A DNA stretch of 33,576 bases from Opitutales bacterium UBA2995. GTDB lineage: Bacteria; Verrucomicrobiota; Verrucomicrobiia; Opitutales; UBA2995. Shown piece by piece: positions 17,191 to 26,449 of the stretch. The notes beneath the pieces are model-generated. The model worked only from the letters and a program-made list of their open reading frames with translations, ran no database searches and was not told where the DNA came from. Position 1 is the first letter of the stretch. Each line of letters begins with the position of its first letter. The position numbers and the translations under genes are program-made. The DNA is taken from positions 30,817 to 64,392 of the forward strand of contig DDZZ01000038.1 in NCBI GenBank assembly GCA_002346535.1, read 5' to 3'.

Positions 17191-18849
17191 ATGAAAGTTG
17201 TTGATGCTATCGCTCAGATACTGAAAGAGGAAGGTGTTGAATTCATTATCGGCTACCCCGTAAACCCCATAATCGAAGCTGCCGCAAGGATAGACATTCG
17301 GACCATCATCGTTCGCCAGGAACGCATTGGCCTTCACATGGCTGACGCAGTGGCGCGTTTAACTTCGGGAGACAAGATTGGGGTGTTTGTCATGCAACAC
17401 GGACCGGGCAGTGAGAACGCATTCGGAGGAGTCGCCCAAGCCTTTAGCGAATCTGTGCCTATTCTGGTAATGCCGGTCGGCTATGTCAGGCGCTCGGCCA
17501 ATCACTTTCCCAATTTTAATTCAGCACTCAACTTCAAAAACGTTACCAAAAGCTCTGAATCCCTGATGATGGGCACACATGTAGTTGAGGTCATGCGCCG
17601 CAACATCTCCAATATGCGCAATGGCCGCCCGGGACCCGTGCTTGTTGAACTTCCTTGGGACGTAGTGGGAGAAGAGATTGACGAACTCATTCATTACAAA
17701 CCCGTTAAAAAAGCACGCTTCGGACCGGATCCCGAGGATGTAGCGACCGTAGCCAAAGAATTAGTGGCATCGAAGGACTTGGTTATCTATGCCGGTCAAG
17801 GCGTCCACTATGCCAAGGCTTGGGCCGAACTGCAGGAACTCGCGGAACTGTTACACGCACCGGTAGCCACCACCATCGAAGGTAAAAGCGCTTTCCCTGA
17901 AAACCATCCCCTATCCCTGGGAACTGCCGGCCGGTCCAGCCCACAACAGTTGGCCGACTATATAATTGGCGCTGATACCTTGTTCGGAATTGGATGTAGC
18001 TTCGCCTCGACTTTTTTTGGAATTACACTTCCGGAAAAGTGTCCCAAGTTGATTCATGCAACCCTAGATCCGCTAGATCTTAATCGAGAAGTGCCAGCGG
18101 ATCACGTACTCATCGGCGATGCTCAATTAACCCTAAATGCATTACTCGCAGAGCTAAAAGAGCAAAAGCTGAAACAGGCCCAAGCGCGAAAAGAAAGCCT
18201 AACCGATTCCATCCAGGAAAAGCGTGAAGCCTTTCTCAAAGAATGGTCGGGTAAACTTGGAAACGACCTAGCACCTATCAACCCCTACCGAGTTATTAAA
18301 GAGCTCAATGAATTGGTCGATAAAGAAAACACCATCATCACCCACGATGCCGGAAGTCCGCGCGATCAGCTTACTCCATTTTGGGAAAGTACCCATCCTC
18401 TCACCTACATCGGTTGGGGCAAGTCTACACAGCTCGGTTACGGACTCGGTCTTGCCATGGGTGCCAAGCTTGTTCATCCGGACAAACTCTGCATAAACGT
18501 ATGGGGGGATGCGGCTATAGGATTTACCGGCATGGATTTCGAAACAGCTGTTCGCGAACAACTACCCATCCTCTCCATTCTCTTTAATAACTTCTGCATG
18601 GCAATCGAGATCCCGGTGATGCCCGAATCGAATAAAAAATACGGGGCCACAGACATCAGCGGAAACTATGCGGATATGGCCAAGGCGTTTGGAGGTTACG
18701 GTGAACGGATTACTGACCCGGCTGATATCCTGCCCGCACTCAAACGAGGAATAGAAGCCACCGAAAAAGGGCAGGCAGCGCTACTCGAATTTATAACCGA
18801 CAAGGAAATCACATTCCCGGTTCATAAAGCATTAGCCTACCGCGGATAA
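17191..18849 (+). CDS. Thiamine-pyrophosphate-requiring enzyme, acetolactate synthase / 2-hydroxyacyl-CoA lyase-like
   Basis: A 552-residue ThDP enzyme with the three-domain pyruvate-oxidase layout. The pyrimidine-binding domain covers about 1-170, with the catalytic Glu44 in VRQERIGLHMADA. The central domain covers about 185-320. The pyrophosphate-binding domain follows, with GDA at 439-441 and NN at 466-467. The third Gly of the usual GDG is Ala. The segment GDAAIGFTGMDFETAVREQ recalls both 2-hydroxyacyl-CoA lyase/oxalyl-CoA decarboxylase and a poorly studied acetolactate-synthase-like family. C-C bond cleavage or ligation of a 2-oxo or 2-hydroxyacyl substrate is expected; the substrate is unknown. 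The histidine-phosphatase gene begins 21 bp downstream, so the two form an operon. Confidence 0.88.
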   Translation: MKVVDAIAQILKEEGVEFIIGYPVNPIIEAAARIDIRTIIVRQERIGLHMADAVARLTSGDKIGVFVMQHGPGSENAFGGVAQAFSESVPILVMPVGYVRRSANHFPNFNSALNFKNVTKSSESLMMGTHVVEVMRRNISNMRNGRPGPVLVELPWDVVGEEIDELIHYKPVKKARFGPDPEDVATVAKELVASKDLVIYAGQGVHYAKAWAELQELAELLHAPVATTIEGKSAFPENHPLSLGTAGRSSPQQLADYIIGADTLFGIGCSFASTFFGITLPEKCPKLIHATLDPLDLNREVPADHVLIGDAQLTLNALLAELKEQKLKQAQARKESLTDSIQEKREAFLKEWSGKLGNDLAPINPYRVIKELNELVDKENTIITHDAGSPRDQLTPFWESTHPLTYIGWGKSTQLGYGLGLAMGAKLVHPDKLCINVWGDAAIGFTGMDFETAVREQLPILSILFNNFCMAIEIPVMPESNKKYGATDISGNYADMAKAFGGYGERITDPADILPALKRGIEATEKGQAALLEFITDKEITFPVHKALAYRG

Positions 18850-18870
18850 CTGAACTGACTTGGAAAACCC

Positions 18871-19587
18871 ATGAGCGTACTATACATTGTCCGGCACGGA
18901 CAGGCTGCTTTCTTTACCGACGACTACGACCGATTGTCTGAAACGGGTATCGAACAGGCCCGCAGGGTTGGCAGCTTTTGGCGAGAGGACAACACGGAGA
19001 TCAATGAAGTCTATTCAGGCTCTCTAAAACGACAGGTGCAGACTGCGGAAGCTTCCGCAGAGACTTACTCCCCGGAAGGGAAGAGCTGGCCGGAGTTAAA
19101 GGTGTTGGACGAGCTCAACGAATACAACGCCGATCGAATAATGGAAAAGCTCAAGCCTGAGCTGACCGAAAAGTACGCACACGTGCGGAAATTGGCCAGT
19201 GATTATAACACCGCCAACAAAAAACGTCAACGCTATAGAACTTTCCATAGACTGCTTGAAGCAGTAATGTATTATTACATTGCCGGGGAATATGAATCGG
19301 ATGGGTTCGAGACCTGGCGTGAATTTCATGATCGGGTCACTAACGCCTACAGCCGCATTCGCAACAAAGTCCGGAGTGGTCGAAAAGTTGCAGTCTTTAC
19401 CTCCGGAGGCCCGATCGGTGTCTCGATTCAAACTTGTTTAAACGCTCCCGAACAACAGGCAGGATATTTAAATTGGAGGGTCTACAATGCATCGATCACT
19501 CAATTTACGTTTAGCAAAAATCGAATCTCACTCGACCACTTTAACTCTATTGGGCACCTGCCTAAAGATCTATGGACCTACAGGTAA
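18871..19587 (+). CDS. Histidine-phosphatase-family (phosphoglycerate-mutase-like) protein with altered second motif
   Basis: A 238-residue protein with the family's N-terminal RHG motif (Arg8, His9, Gly10) and a second phosphate-contacting Arg54 in SLKRQVQTA. A candidate proton donor is Glu84. Where active members have a second His (SHGG), this protein reads FTSGGPIG (177-183), so His appears to be replaced by Ser. It may be a phosphatase with altered chemistry, or a binding protein. An insert of about 50 residues (about 90-140) is helical. It lies 21 bp after the ThDP gene and may be co-transcribed. Because the island contains a kinase that may make phosphorylated acyl-CoA, a phosphate-handling partner is plausible but unproven. 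Confidence 0.85.
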   Translation: MSVLYIVRHGQAAFFTDDYDRLSETGIEQARRVGSFWREDNTEINEVYSGSLKRQVQTAEASAETYSPEGKSWPELKVLDELNEYNADRIMEKLKPELTEKYAHVRKLASDYNTANKKRQRYRTFHRLLEAVMYYYIAGEYESDGFETWREFHDRVTNAYSRIRNKVRSGRKVAVFTSGGPIGVSIQTCLNAPEQQAGYLNWRVYNASITQFTFSKNRISLDHFNSIGHLPKDLWTYR

Positions 19588-19784
19588 CCTAAAATGCGAC
19601 ATAGTCCAAATCCAACAAGTTTTGAGCTTCTAGTTCTTACCTGTCGCTAGGTAGGTTTTTACTTGTGCCTACCTCAATGATGAATTGACTTGAAATGGCT
19701 TTTTCATGCGGATTTAGCTTGGGCTACAAAGCCTTATAAGCCACTCAATCAGGAATCACCTTTTAGAATCTAAAAAATACAACT

Positions 19785-21866
19785 ATGGCCGTGATAACAG
19801 ATATGGTAGATCTGAACATTCAGGACGGAATCGCCGTTCTAAAAATTAAAAACCCACCAGTGAACGCTCTAAGTAAAGGCGTCCGGGACGGTCTATACGA
19901 AGGAGTAAAACAAGCGAATGCCGATGACTCGGCAAAGGCCATCCTAATCATCTGTGTGGGAAGAACCTACATCGCAGGAGCAGACATCAAAGAGTTTGGA
20001 AGACCTCCACAGGGCACTTCGCTGTTCGATGTGCACAAGGAGATGGAAAATGCATCCAAACCTGTAATTTCTACCATTCAGGGGACAGCACTCGGGGGTG
20101 GCCTGGAGACAGCACTTTGCAGTCATTACCGAGTCGCTGTGACATCTGCCAAATTTGGACTTCCTGAAGTCCATTTGGGCATTCTCCCAGGTGCTGGAGG
20201 AACGCAACGTCTACCGCGGGTTGTTGGCGTTGAAAAGGCCTTGAACATGATGGTCGGTGGCAAACCGGTAAACGCAAAATTTGCACTTGAGAACGGCTTA
20301 ATTGACGAAATTGTCGATGACCTGTTCGAAGGAGGAATGGCCTTCGCCAAAAAAGTAGCGGGCAAGGGGGAAGTCCTACCGAAGGTGAGAGACTATGACG
20401 AGCATCTGGTAGTCGCAAAAGCGGATACCGAGCTGTTCGACCGGTACCGCAAAAAGATCGCCAGAAAAACCCGAGGATTCGATGCGCCCGAAGCCATCAT
20501 TCAATGCGTGGAAGATACTTTGAGGTTGTCTTTTGACGAAGGGATCAAGGCTGAGCGGAACCGTTTCATGAAACTGGTCAAGAGTCAAAAGTCCGAAGCC
20601 CAACGCTATTATTTCTTCGCTGAAAGATTGGCCAATAAAATTCCGGACGTCCCCAAAGACACCCCGACAATTCCAGTAAATAGTTTAGGCATGATCGGAG
20701 CTGGCACCATGGGTGGGGGAATTTCAATGAACTTTGTTTCCCAGGGTATTCCTGTTGTGATTGTAGAACACGAACAGGAAGCACTCGACCGCGGACTCGC
20801 AGTTGTCCGCAGTAACTTTATGCGCGGTGTCAAAAGGGGACGTGTTACAGAAGAGCAAGTAGATCAGATGATGAGCCTGTACAAGCCCTCCTTGAATCTC
20901 GAAGACCTGGCCGATTGCGATATGATCATCGAGGCGGTGTTCGAGCTAATGGACATCAAAAAAGAGGTGTTCACCAAGCTGGATGGAATTGCCAAGGAAG
21001 GTGCGATCCTTGCCACCAACTCTTCAGCACTCGACGTGGATGAAATTGCATCGGTCACCAAACGCCCAGAATGGGTTTTGGGAACGCACTTTTTCAGCCC
21101 AGCAAATATTATGCGTCTTCTCGAGGTAGTTCGCGCTGAAAAGACCTCCAAGACTATCCTCGCTACCGTGATGGGGCTATCCAAAAAAATCGGTAAGGTG
21201 CCGGTTGTTTCTGGAGTATGCCCGGGCTTCATTGGCAACCGAATACTCTTCAAACGTGGCGAACAGGCAAACAAGCTGATATTAGAAGGTACTATGCCTT
21301 GGAATGTGGACGACGTCGTCTACGACTTTGGTCTGCCCATGGGACCATTCGCGATGGCGGACCTCGCGGGACTGGATGTCGGCTGGGATCCCAGAATTTC
21401 CAAAAGCCAAACTATTCGGGATGTGCTTTGCGAAAATGGACGCCGAGGCCAAAAGACTGGTAAAGGCTACTACAACTATGATCCTGAAACGCGGGCCAAA
21501 ACTCCAGATGAAGGAGTCAAAGAATTAATACTCGAATTCTCAGAGAAAATGGGAATCACCCGCAGAGAATTTAGCAAGGAGGAAATCCTCCAACGCTGTA
21601 TTTATCCAATGATCAACGAAGGCGCAAGAATCCTAGAAGAAGGCATGAGCCAACGCCCAAGTGACATCGACGTTGTATGGGTAAATGGATACGGGTGGCC
21701 GACTTATAGAGGAGGCCCGATGTTCTATGCAGATACCGTGGGTCTCGAAAATGTCTTAGCCAAACTGAAAGAGTTTCAGGAAAAAGATCAGGACGATTTC
21801 TGGCAACCTTCGGCAATGCTGGAAAAGCTGGTGAGTGACGGGAAAAATTTCCGCGACCTAAACTAG
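19785..21866 (+). CDS. Bifunctional enoyl-CoA hydratase / 3-hydroxyacyl-CoA dehydrogenase (FadB/FadJ-like)
   Basis: A 693-residue multifunctional beta-oxidation enzyme. The crotonase domain (about 1-190) retains both catalytic acids, Glu108 in GGGLETA and Glu128 in FGLPEVH, followed by PGAGGTQRLPR. The Rossmann dehydrogenase domain has GAGTMG at 305-310, the catalytic His in GTHFFSP, and Glu in LLEVVRAEK. Two C-terminal 3HCDH domains end with GYGWPTYRGGPMFYAD. It converts 2-enoyl-CoA to 3-hydroxyacyl-CoA and then to 3-ketoacyl-CoA with NAD+. The length and architecture fit the peroxisomal-type or FadJ-type monomer family. No thiolase gene is nearby, so the last step must be encoded elsewhere. 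The amidohydrolase gene follows after 40 bp. Confidence 0.95.
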   Translation: MAVITDMVDLNIQDGIAVLKIKNPPVNALSKGVRDGLYEGVKQANADDSAKAILIICVGRTYIAGADIKEFGRPPQGTSLFDVHKEMENASKPVISTIQGTALGGGLETALCSHYRVAVTSAKFGLPEVHLGILPGAGGTQRLPRVVGVEKALNMMVGGKPVNAKFALENGLIDEIVDDLFEGGMAFAKKVAGKGEVLPKVRDYDEHLVVAKADTELFDRYRKKIARKTRGFDAPEAIIQCVEDTLRLSFDEGIKAERNRFMKLVKSQKSEAQRYYFFAERLANKIPDVPKDTPTIPVNSLGMIGAGTMGGGISMNFVSQGIPVVIVEHEQEALDRGLAVVRSNFMRGVKRGRVTEEQVDQMMSLYKPSLNLEDLADCDMIIEAVFELMDIKKEVFTKLDGIAKEGAILATNSSALDVDEIASVTKRPEWVLGTHFFSPANIMRLLEVVRAEKTSKTILATVMGLSKKIGKVPVVSGVCPGFIGNRILFKRGEQANKLILEGTMPWNVDDVVYDFGLPMGPFAMADLAGLDVGWDPRISKSQTIRDVLCENGRRGQKTGKGYYNYDPETRAKTPDEGVKELILEFSEKMGITRREFSKEEILQRCIYPMINEGARILEEGMSQRPSDIDVVWVNGYGWPTYRGGPMFYADTVGLENVLAKLKEFQEKDQDDFWQPSAMLEKLVSDGKNFRDLN

Positions 21867-21906
21867 TCTGAAAATCTCACCAGGTCGGAACAATCCAGCT
21901 CAGCTA

Positions 21907-22911
21907 ATGGCGATTCATAATCCGAGTCAGGAATGGCTCGATCAAGTACAAGAGCCAACCCTCGATCCGGATCGTGCCATTGTAGATCCTCACCATCACT
22001 TGTGGAATAGGGGAGGTTGGACCTATGAACTGAAGCAATTGTGGAGGGATACTGGCTCGGGACACAACATCACTCAAACCATCTTTATTGAGTGTGGCGC
22101 CAACTATTTCGATGAAGGGCCTAAACATTTAAAACCGGTTGGCGAAACGAGCTATGTAGTCGGTTTCGCAGAAAAATCCCAAGCTGGTCAGGGATCAAAG
22201 ATCTCAGGGATTGTTGCACATGCAGATCTGACCGACCCACATCTGGATGAAATCCTCGATGCCCATGTCGAGACAGGAAAAGGATATTTTCGTGGAATAC
22301 GTCATTCCATCGCTAGGGCTCAGCATCCTGAATCAATGTCCATTGCCGGAAAATACCAGGAAGGATTATCTAAATCGGAGGATTTTTGCCAGGGCTTAAG
22401 GCGCCTGTCAGAAAGAGGTTTCACTTACGACTGCTGGCTCTACCACTACCAGATTCTTGAATTTCGTGATATGGCCCTGGCCGCTCCAGACACAACCATG
22501 GTGTTCAATCATTTCGGAACACCCATAGGAGTCGGTCCTTATGCCGACAATCGGGAGGAGATCTTCGAACAATGGAAAGAAGACGTAGCGGCTGTCGCGG
22601 AATGCGCCAACGTAGTTGCAAAGCTGGGCGGACTCGCCATGCCTGATAACGGATTTGGTTGGGATCTCCGAGATACACCAGGAACTTCCGATGAATTGTT
22701 GGAAGCCCAAGCCCGCTATTACCATCATGCTATTCATTGTTTCGGGGCTGATCGCTGTATGTTTGAGAGTAACTTTCCCGTGGACCGACTCTCCATTTCA
22801 TACCATACACTCTGGAATGCGCTTAAAAAAATCGCCGTCGATTACAGTGAAGAGGATAAGACCGCCATGTTCAGTGGAACGGCGACCAGAATCTACAAAT
22901 TAATCGATTGA
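21907..22911 (+). CDS. Amidohydrolase-family (TIM-barrel metal-dependent) hydrolase
   Basis: A 334-residue amidohydrolase-2-type protein. The N-terminal HxH metal motif is seen at His29 and His31 in VDPHHHLWN. Later landmarks are VFNHFGTPIG, with a probable metal-binding His, and the C-terminal catalytic-Asp-like segment FESNFPVDR. The family contains lactonases such as 2-pyrone-4,6-dicarboxylate hydrolase and decarboxylases related to ACMSD. Lactone opening or decarboxylation of an intermediate would fit the island. It sits between the bifunctional enzyme and the acyl-CoA synthetase, whose ATG begins 6 nt after this stop, so the two are very likely translated from one message. Confidence 0.88.
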   Translation: MAIHNPSQEWLDQVQEPTLDPDRAIVDPHHHLWNRGGWTYELKQLWRDTGSGHNITQTIFIECGANYFDEGPKHLKPVGETSYVVGFAEKSQAGQGSKISGIVAHADLTDPHLDEILDAHVETGKGYFRGIRHSIARAQHPESMSIAGKYQEGLSKSEDFCQGLRRLSERGFTYDCWLYHYQILEFRDMALAAPDTTMVFNHFGTPIGVGPYADNREEIFEQWKEDVAAVAECANVVAKLGGLAMPDNGFGWDLRDTPGTSDELLEAQARYYHHAIHCFGADRCMFESNFPVDRLSISYHTLWNALKKIAVDYSEEDKTAMFSGTATRIYKLID

Positions 22912-22917
22912 TCTGGC

Positions 22918-24684
22918 ATGGAAAGCATTTCAAACACACCACTGACTCAAGACGAAGCCATCGCATTGATAACCGACCCTGAGTCTCCATTGCATGTTTC
23001 CCATGCTGAAATTCGAGGTATTGAGTACAAGGTGTTTACTCATGCTCCCAACGACCTGCGGGATTTTTTTAGGTTTTCCAATGAGCATTTCTCAGACAGG
23101 GAATTTCTCATTTTCAGAGAGGAGCGATCCACTTACGGCGAAATTCACCGTAAATCGGTGGCGCTCGCTCATTCACTTATTCAAATTGGGATTAAACCGG
23201 GAGACCGGGTGGCAATATCCATGCGGAATTACCCCGAATATGTAGTAGCATTCGAGGCTATTATTGCTGTCGGAGCCGTGGCGGTTACACTTAATGCCTG
23301 GTGGATAGCAGAAGAAAATGAATACGGGCTAAAGGATAGTGGGGCGAGATTTGCCTTTGTGGATTTCGAGCGTTGGGATCGTTTCGAATCATCCAAAGAT
23401 ATACTCGATTTGGGTGCGGCCATCACGCGCGCGAATGGAGCAATTCCAACGGGTGTATTGGACATGGCTGATATGATGGAATCATCCGCTGAAACTTCAT
23501 TTTCGGATGTCGCTATTGATACCGATAGCGATGCCATTATCATGTATACCTCGGGATCCACGAATCGTCCCAAAGGTGTGGTTCTGACCCACAGAAGCAT
23601 TATCAGCGCCCTGTTGAATTTTCACTGCATTGGAATTATCGGCGCCTTGACTGGAGATGTTGAAGGGGTTCGCTCCATAGTCCGTAACTGGATTTCAGGT
23701 GGCGCAAATTCCTTCAACTTGCCCCTGTTTTCCGAAATGCCTGCGGAAAAATTTCTGGTTAATGTACCACTCTTTCACGTTTCAGGATTACACACCATGT
23801 TATTGTTGAGTTACAGGAGCGGGCGCAATCTGTACCTTATGTATAAGTGGAACGCTGAAGAGGCGCTCGATCTTACTGAAAAAGAGGGGTTGGCCACAAT
23901 TCAGGGAGTACCGACCATGATTGGCGAAATTCTCCATTCTCCTGACTTAGCAAAAAGAGACCTGAGTAGCCTCAATTTTATCGGCGGAGGAGGTGCAGCA
24001 CGGCCGCCCGAGCATGTAAAGTTACTCCAGGAACGGCTGCCTAATGTTGTTCCTGGAGTAGGGTATGGAATGACCGAAACCAATGCCGCAGGTGCAACTA
24101 TTTCAGGCGAGGACTATATTAAGCGACCCGCATCCGTTGGGCAAGCGACGGCTCCCCTAATCGATATTGAAATTCGCGACGAAAACGGAAATACCCTCGG
24201 CACTAACGAGGAAGGAGAAATTTGCATGAAATCCAGTCTCAACATGCGTTGTTATTGGAACAAACCGGAAGCAACTAAAGCAACGCTCAAAGAAGGTTGG
24301 ATCTATTCCGGAGACCTCGGCTATCTTGATGATGAGGGTTTCCTATTCATCACCGGTCGGGCAAAAGATATGATAATTCGGGGCGGAGAAAATATCGCTT
24401 GTGGAGAGATTGAAAACGTATTGCACGAACATCCGTCGGTAAAGGAAGCAGCAGTGCTTGGGGCACCCGATGAACGACTTGGTGAAATCGTGTGTACAAC
24501 GATTTATCTGAAGCGAGACTGCACAGCAACGGAGGAGGAAATACAAAACCATGTAGGTGACCACCTTGCGGCCTTTAAAGTTCCTAGCCACGTCCACTTT
24601 TCGGAAGAACCATTACCAAGGATCGCATCGGAGAAATTCGACAAAATCATGTTGAAAAAACAGGCAATCGAACGACTGAAGTAA
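22918..24684 (+). CDS. Acyl-CoA synthetase, class I adenylate-forming enzyme
   Basis: A 588-residue AMP-forming acyl-CoA synthetase. The P-loop-like core A3 motif is TSGSTNRPKG at 211-220. YGMTETNAAG (A5), YSGDLGYLDDEG (A7), GRAKDMIIRGGENI (A8) and the C-terminal catalytic lysine region ASEKFDKIMLKK (573-581) follow in order. It activates a carboxylic acid with ATP to the acyl-AMP and then the acyl-CoA. A long, Met-rich segment of about 70 residues after the A3 motif may shape the acyl pocket. This is the only acid-activating enzyme in the window and so the probable entry point for the substrate. It is 6 nt downstream of the amidohydrolase and 50 nt upstream of the quinone-reductase-like gene. 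Confidence 0.94.
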   Translation: MESISNTPLTQDEAIALITDPESPLHVSHAEIRGIEYKVFTHAPNDLRDFFRFSNEHFSDREFLIFREERSTYGEIHRKSVALAHSLIQIGIKPGDRVAISMRNYPEYVVAFEAIIAVGAVAVTLNAWWIAEENEYGLKDSGARFAFVDFERWDRFESSKDILDLGAAITRANGAIPTGVLDMADMMESSAETSFSDVAIDTDSDAIIMYTSGSTNRPKGVVLTHRSIISALLNFHCIGIIGALTGDVEGVRSIVRNWISGGANSFNLPLFSEMPAEKFLVNVPLFHVSGLHTMLLLSYRSGRNLYLMYKWNAEEALDLTEKEGLATIQGVPTMIGEILHSPDLAKRDLSSLNFIGGGGAARPPEHVKLLQERLPNVVPGVGYGMTETNAAGATISGEDYIKRPASVGQATAPLIDIEIRDENGNTLGTNEEGEICMKSSLNMRCYWNKPEATKATLKEGWIYSGDLGYLDDEGFLFITGRAKDMIIRGGENIACGEIENVLHEHPSVKEAAVLGAPDERLGEIVCTTIYLKRDCTATEEEIQNHVGDHLAAFKVPSHVHFSEEPLPRIASEKFDKIMLKKQAIERLK

Positions 24685-24734
24685 CCTTTATTTTTAACAA
24701 AACACCCAAAAGGAAGCGAAGCTAAGAATCCACT

Positions 24735-25799
24735 ATGACTCAAACAATCAAAGCTATCCGTTGCCACCGTTACGCTGCATTCGACGATGAGGGGACGATG
24801 CTGTCTGAGCCGATTCCTTTAAGAGGAGTCTTGTCCCTCGATGAAATTCCCCGACCCGAATGTGGAGATGGACAGGTCTTAATTGAGGCAAATTACTCGG
24901 GGGTTCAATACCCTGATGCGTTGCAAGCCCAAGGACTCTATCAATCCAGACCAGAACTACCCTACGTGGCTGGAATGGATATCGCCGGTACTGTTTTGGA
25001 AACCGGACCGGGCGTCGACCGGGTACAAGTTGGAGACCGTGTATTTACGCAACTGAATCAAGGAGCCCTGTCCGAAATCGTAAGTGTTCCCGAAAATTTG
25101 GTGTGGAAAGCACCGGCAACTGTTCATCTATCAAAATGTGCAAATATTGGGCGCAATTACTTTGCACCTTACCATTCTCTGAAGGTTATTGGAGAAGTCT
25201 CAGCAGGTGACCTGGTTCTTATCGACGGGGCTTCGGGCGGCGTGGGCATGGCAGGCATTGGATTGGCCAAGGCGATGGGAGCCAAAGTGATTGCTGGGGT
25301 GAGTGTTCCTGAGAAAATGGAATATCCCGAGGCAGCCGGAGCTGACCGCGTACTCTGCTACGGTCACGACCGGGACAGCTTTAAAAAGTTTAAGTTGGAG
25401 GCTAAACAAGCAGCGATTGAGTTAGGCAATCCGGCGGGTGCCGATGTAGTGCTTGATGTGGTACAAGGGGAGCTGTTCGAAGGAGCACTGGTGTCATTAG
25501 TAAAGCCCTTGGGAAAAATATGCCTCATAGGATTTACTGCCGGGCAAAAACCGATTCGCCCGGGCATGTTGTTGATCAAGGAAGCCGCGGCCATCGGTAG
25601 CCTCTGGAGTCGCTGGGCACTTGAAAATCCGGAAGGGCACCAGGCAAATGTGGCTCAAATTCTTCAGTATATGGAAAGTGGTACCATGCCCCCACGTGTC
25701 GACCATGTGTTCCCGATCGAAAACTTTATCGAGGCCTTCGAGCTTTTTGAAAACAACCAGGGCCGGGGCAACAACGTTGTTTGCTTCAAGGAAGAATAA
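24735..25799 (+). CDS. Zinc-free MDR, NADPH:quinone oxidoreductase-like
   Basis: A 354-residue medium-chain dehydrogenase/reductase. The GroES-like domain comes first (VLIEANYSGVQYPDAL, then AGMDIAGTV). The Rossmann domain has the cofactor loop LIDGASGGVGMAG at about 162-174. The Cys/His zinc ligands of alcohol dehydrogenases are lacking, which places it with quinone oxidoreductases and enoyl/acryloyl reductases. It probably reduces an activated C=C bond with NADPH. It is co-directional with the acyl-CoA synthetase, and the broken SDR starts 7 nt after its stop, so an operon once ran further downstream. No Shine-Dalgarno sequence stands at a normal distance, although AAGGAAG occurs about 20 nt upstream. 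Confidence 0.9.
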   Translation: MTQTIKAIRCHRYAAFDDEGTMLSEPIPLRGVLSLDEIPRPECGDGQVLIEANYSGVQYPDALQAQGLYQSRPELPYVAGMDIAGTVLETGPGVDRVQVGDRVFTQLNQGALSEIVSVPENLVWKAPATVHLSKCANIGRNYFAPYHSLKVIGEVSAGDLVLIDGASGGVGMAGIGLAKAMGAKVIAGVSVPEKMEYPEAAGADRVLCYGHDRDSFKKFKLEAKQAAIELGNPAGADVVLDVVQGELFEGALVSLVKPLGKICLIGFTAGQKPIRPGMLLIKEAAAIGSLWSRWALENPEGHQANVAQILQYMESGTMPPRVDHVFPIENFIEAFELFENNQGRGNNVVCFKEE

Positions 25800-25805
25800 T
25801 TAGCC

Positions 25806-26279
25806 ATGGCTTAATTAACTGGAAAAATCGTAGTCGTTACTGGAACCAATCGAGGCATTGGTGAAGCACGCGCTCAAGTCCTGGATGCGGCCGGAGCAAG
25901 AGTATTACTGACAGGTAGAACTGTGGATGATCTCAAACTTGTCGCAGCTGATCTAACAAATGATCCAATCATTATCGAATCCGATCTGGCTCCTCCCAAA
26001 GCTGGCACTCACTTAGCCGAACGCATAATGGATGCGGTAGAAGGCGTGAACATCCTGGTTAACAACGCCGGTATTCCGATGCGGCATTAGTCCGACGAGC
26101 TTACCGAAGAGGAATTTGATTTGATGTTTTCAATTAATGCCCGATCACTGCTGATGCTCACCTTGGAGCTTGGTCCCGACATGATCGAGCGAGGAGGAGG
26201 CTCCATAGTTAACATCTCTTCGGCGGCTGCCAGCTTAATCCACGCTTTCCCTTGTCCAAACCGGGATGCAGTGATGTAA
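25806..26279 (+). pseudogene. Broken SDR oxidoreductase gene
   Basis: One reading frame from ATG 25806 shows an SDR N-terminus, LTGKIVVVTGTNRGIGEA with the cofactor motif TGTNRGIG, then NILVNNAG and IERGGGSIVNISSAAAS. TAA interrupts it at the third codon (25812-25814) and TAG at 26088-26090. Similarity is lost soon after the catalytic-Ser region, and the frame ends at TAA 26277. The Tyr-x-x-x-Lys catalytic pair and the C-terminal third are missing. It starts 7 nt after the quinone-reductase-like gene, so it was probably once the next gene of that operon. Confidence 0.85.
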
Positions 26280-26449
26280 TTACTAAATGGATACATTAAG
26301 GAAAACCCAAAGTCGCCTGTCATCTTTACGGTCATAGTTGACTTCAATAAAATCTAGCCTCAGCATCCCGAATACAGTTTAATGGAATGACTTACTAACA
26401 ACAATTCCCCCTCTCAAATAATCGAATAACTCTAAAAGAAAGAAATAAA

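Noticed and set aside
19649..19674. AGGTAGG/CCTACCT inverted repeat
   Set aside because: It has a 7-bp stem with a 12-nt loop and no following T-run; it could be chance and lies too far from a stop to be called a terminator.
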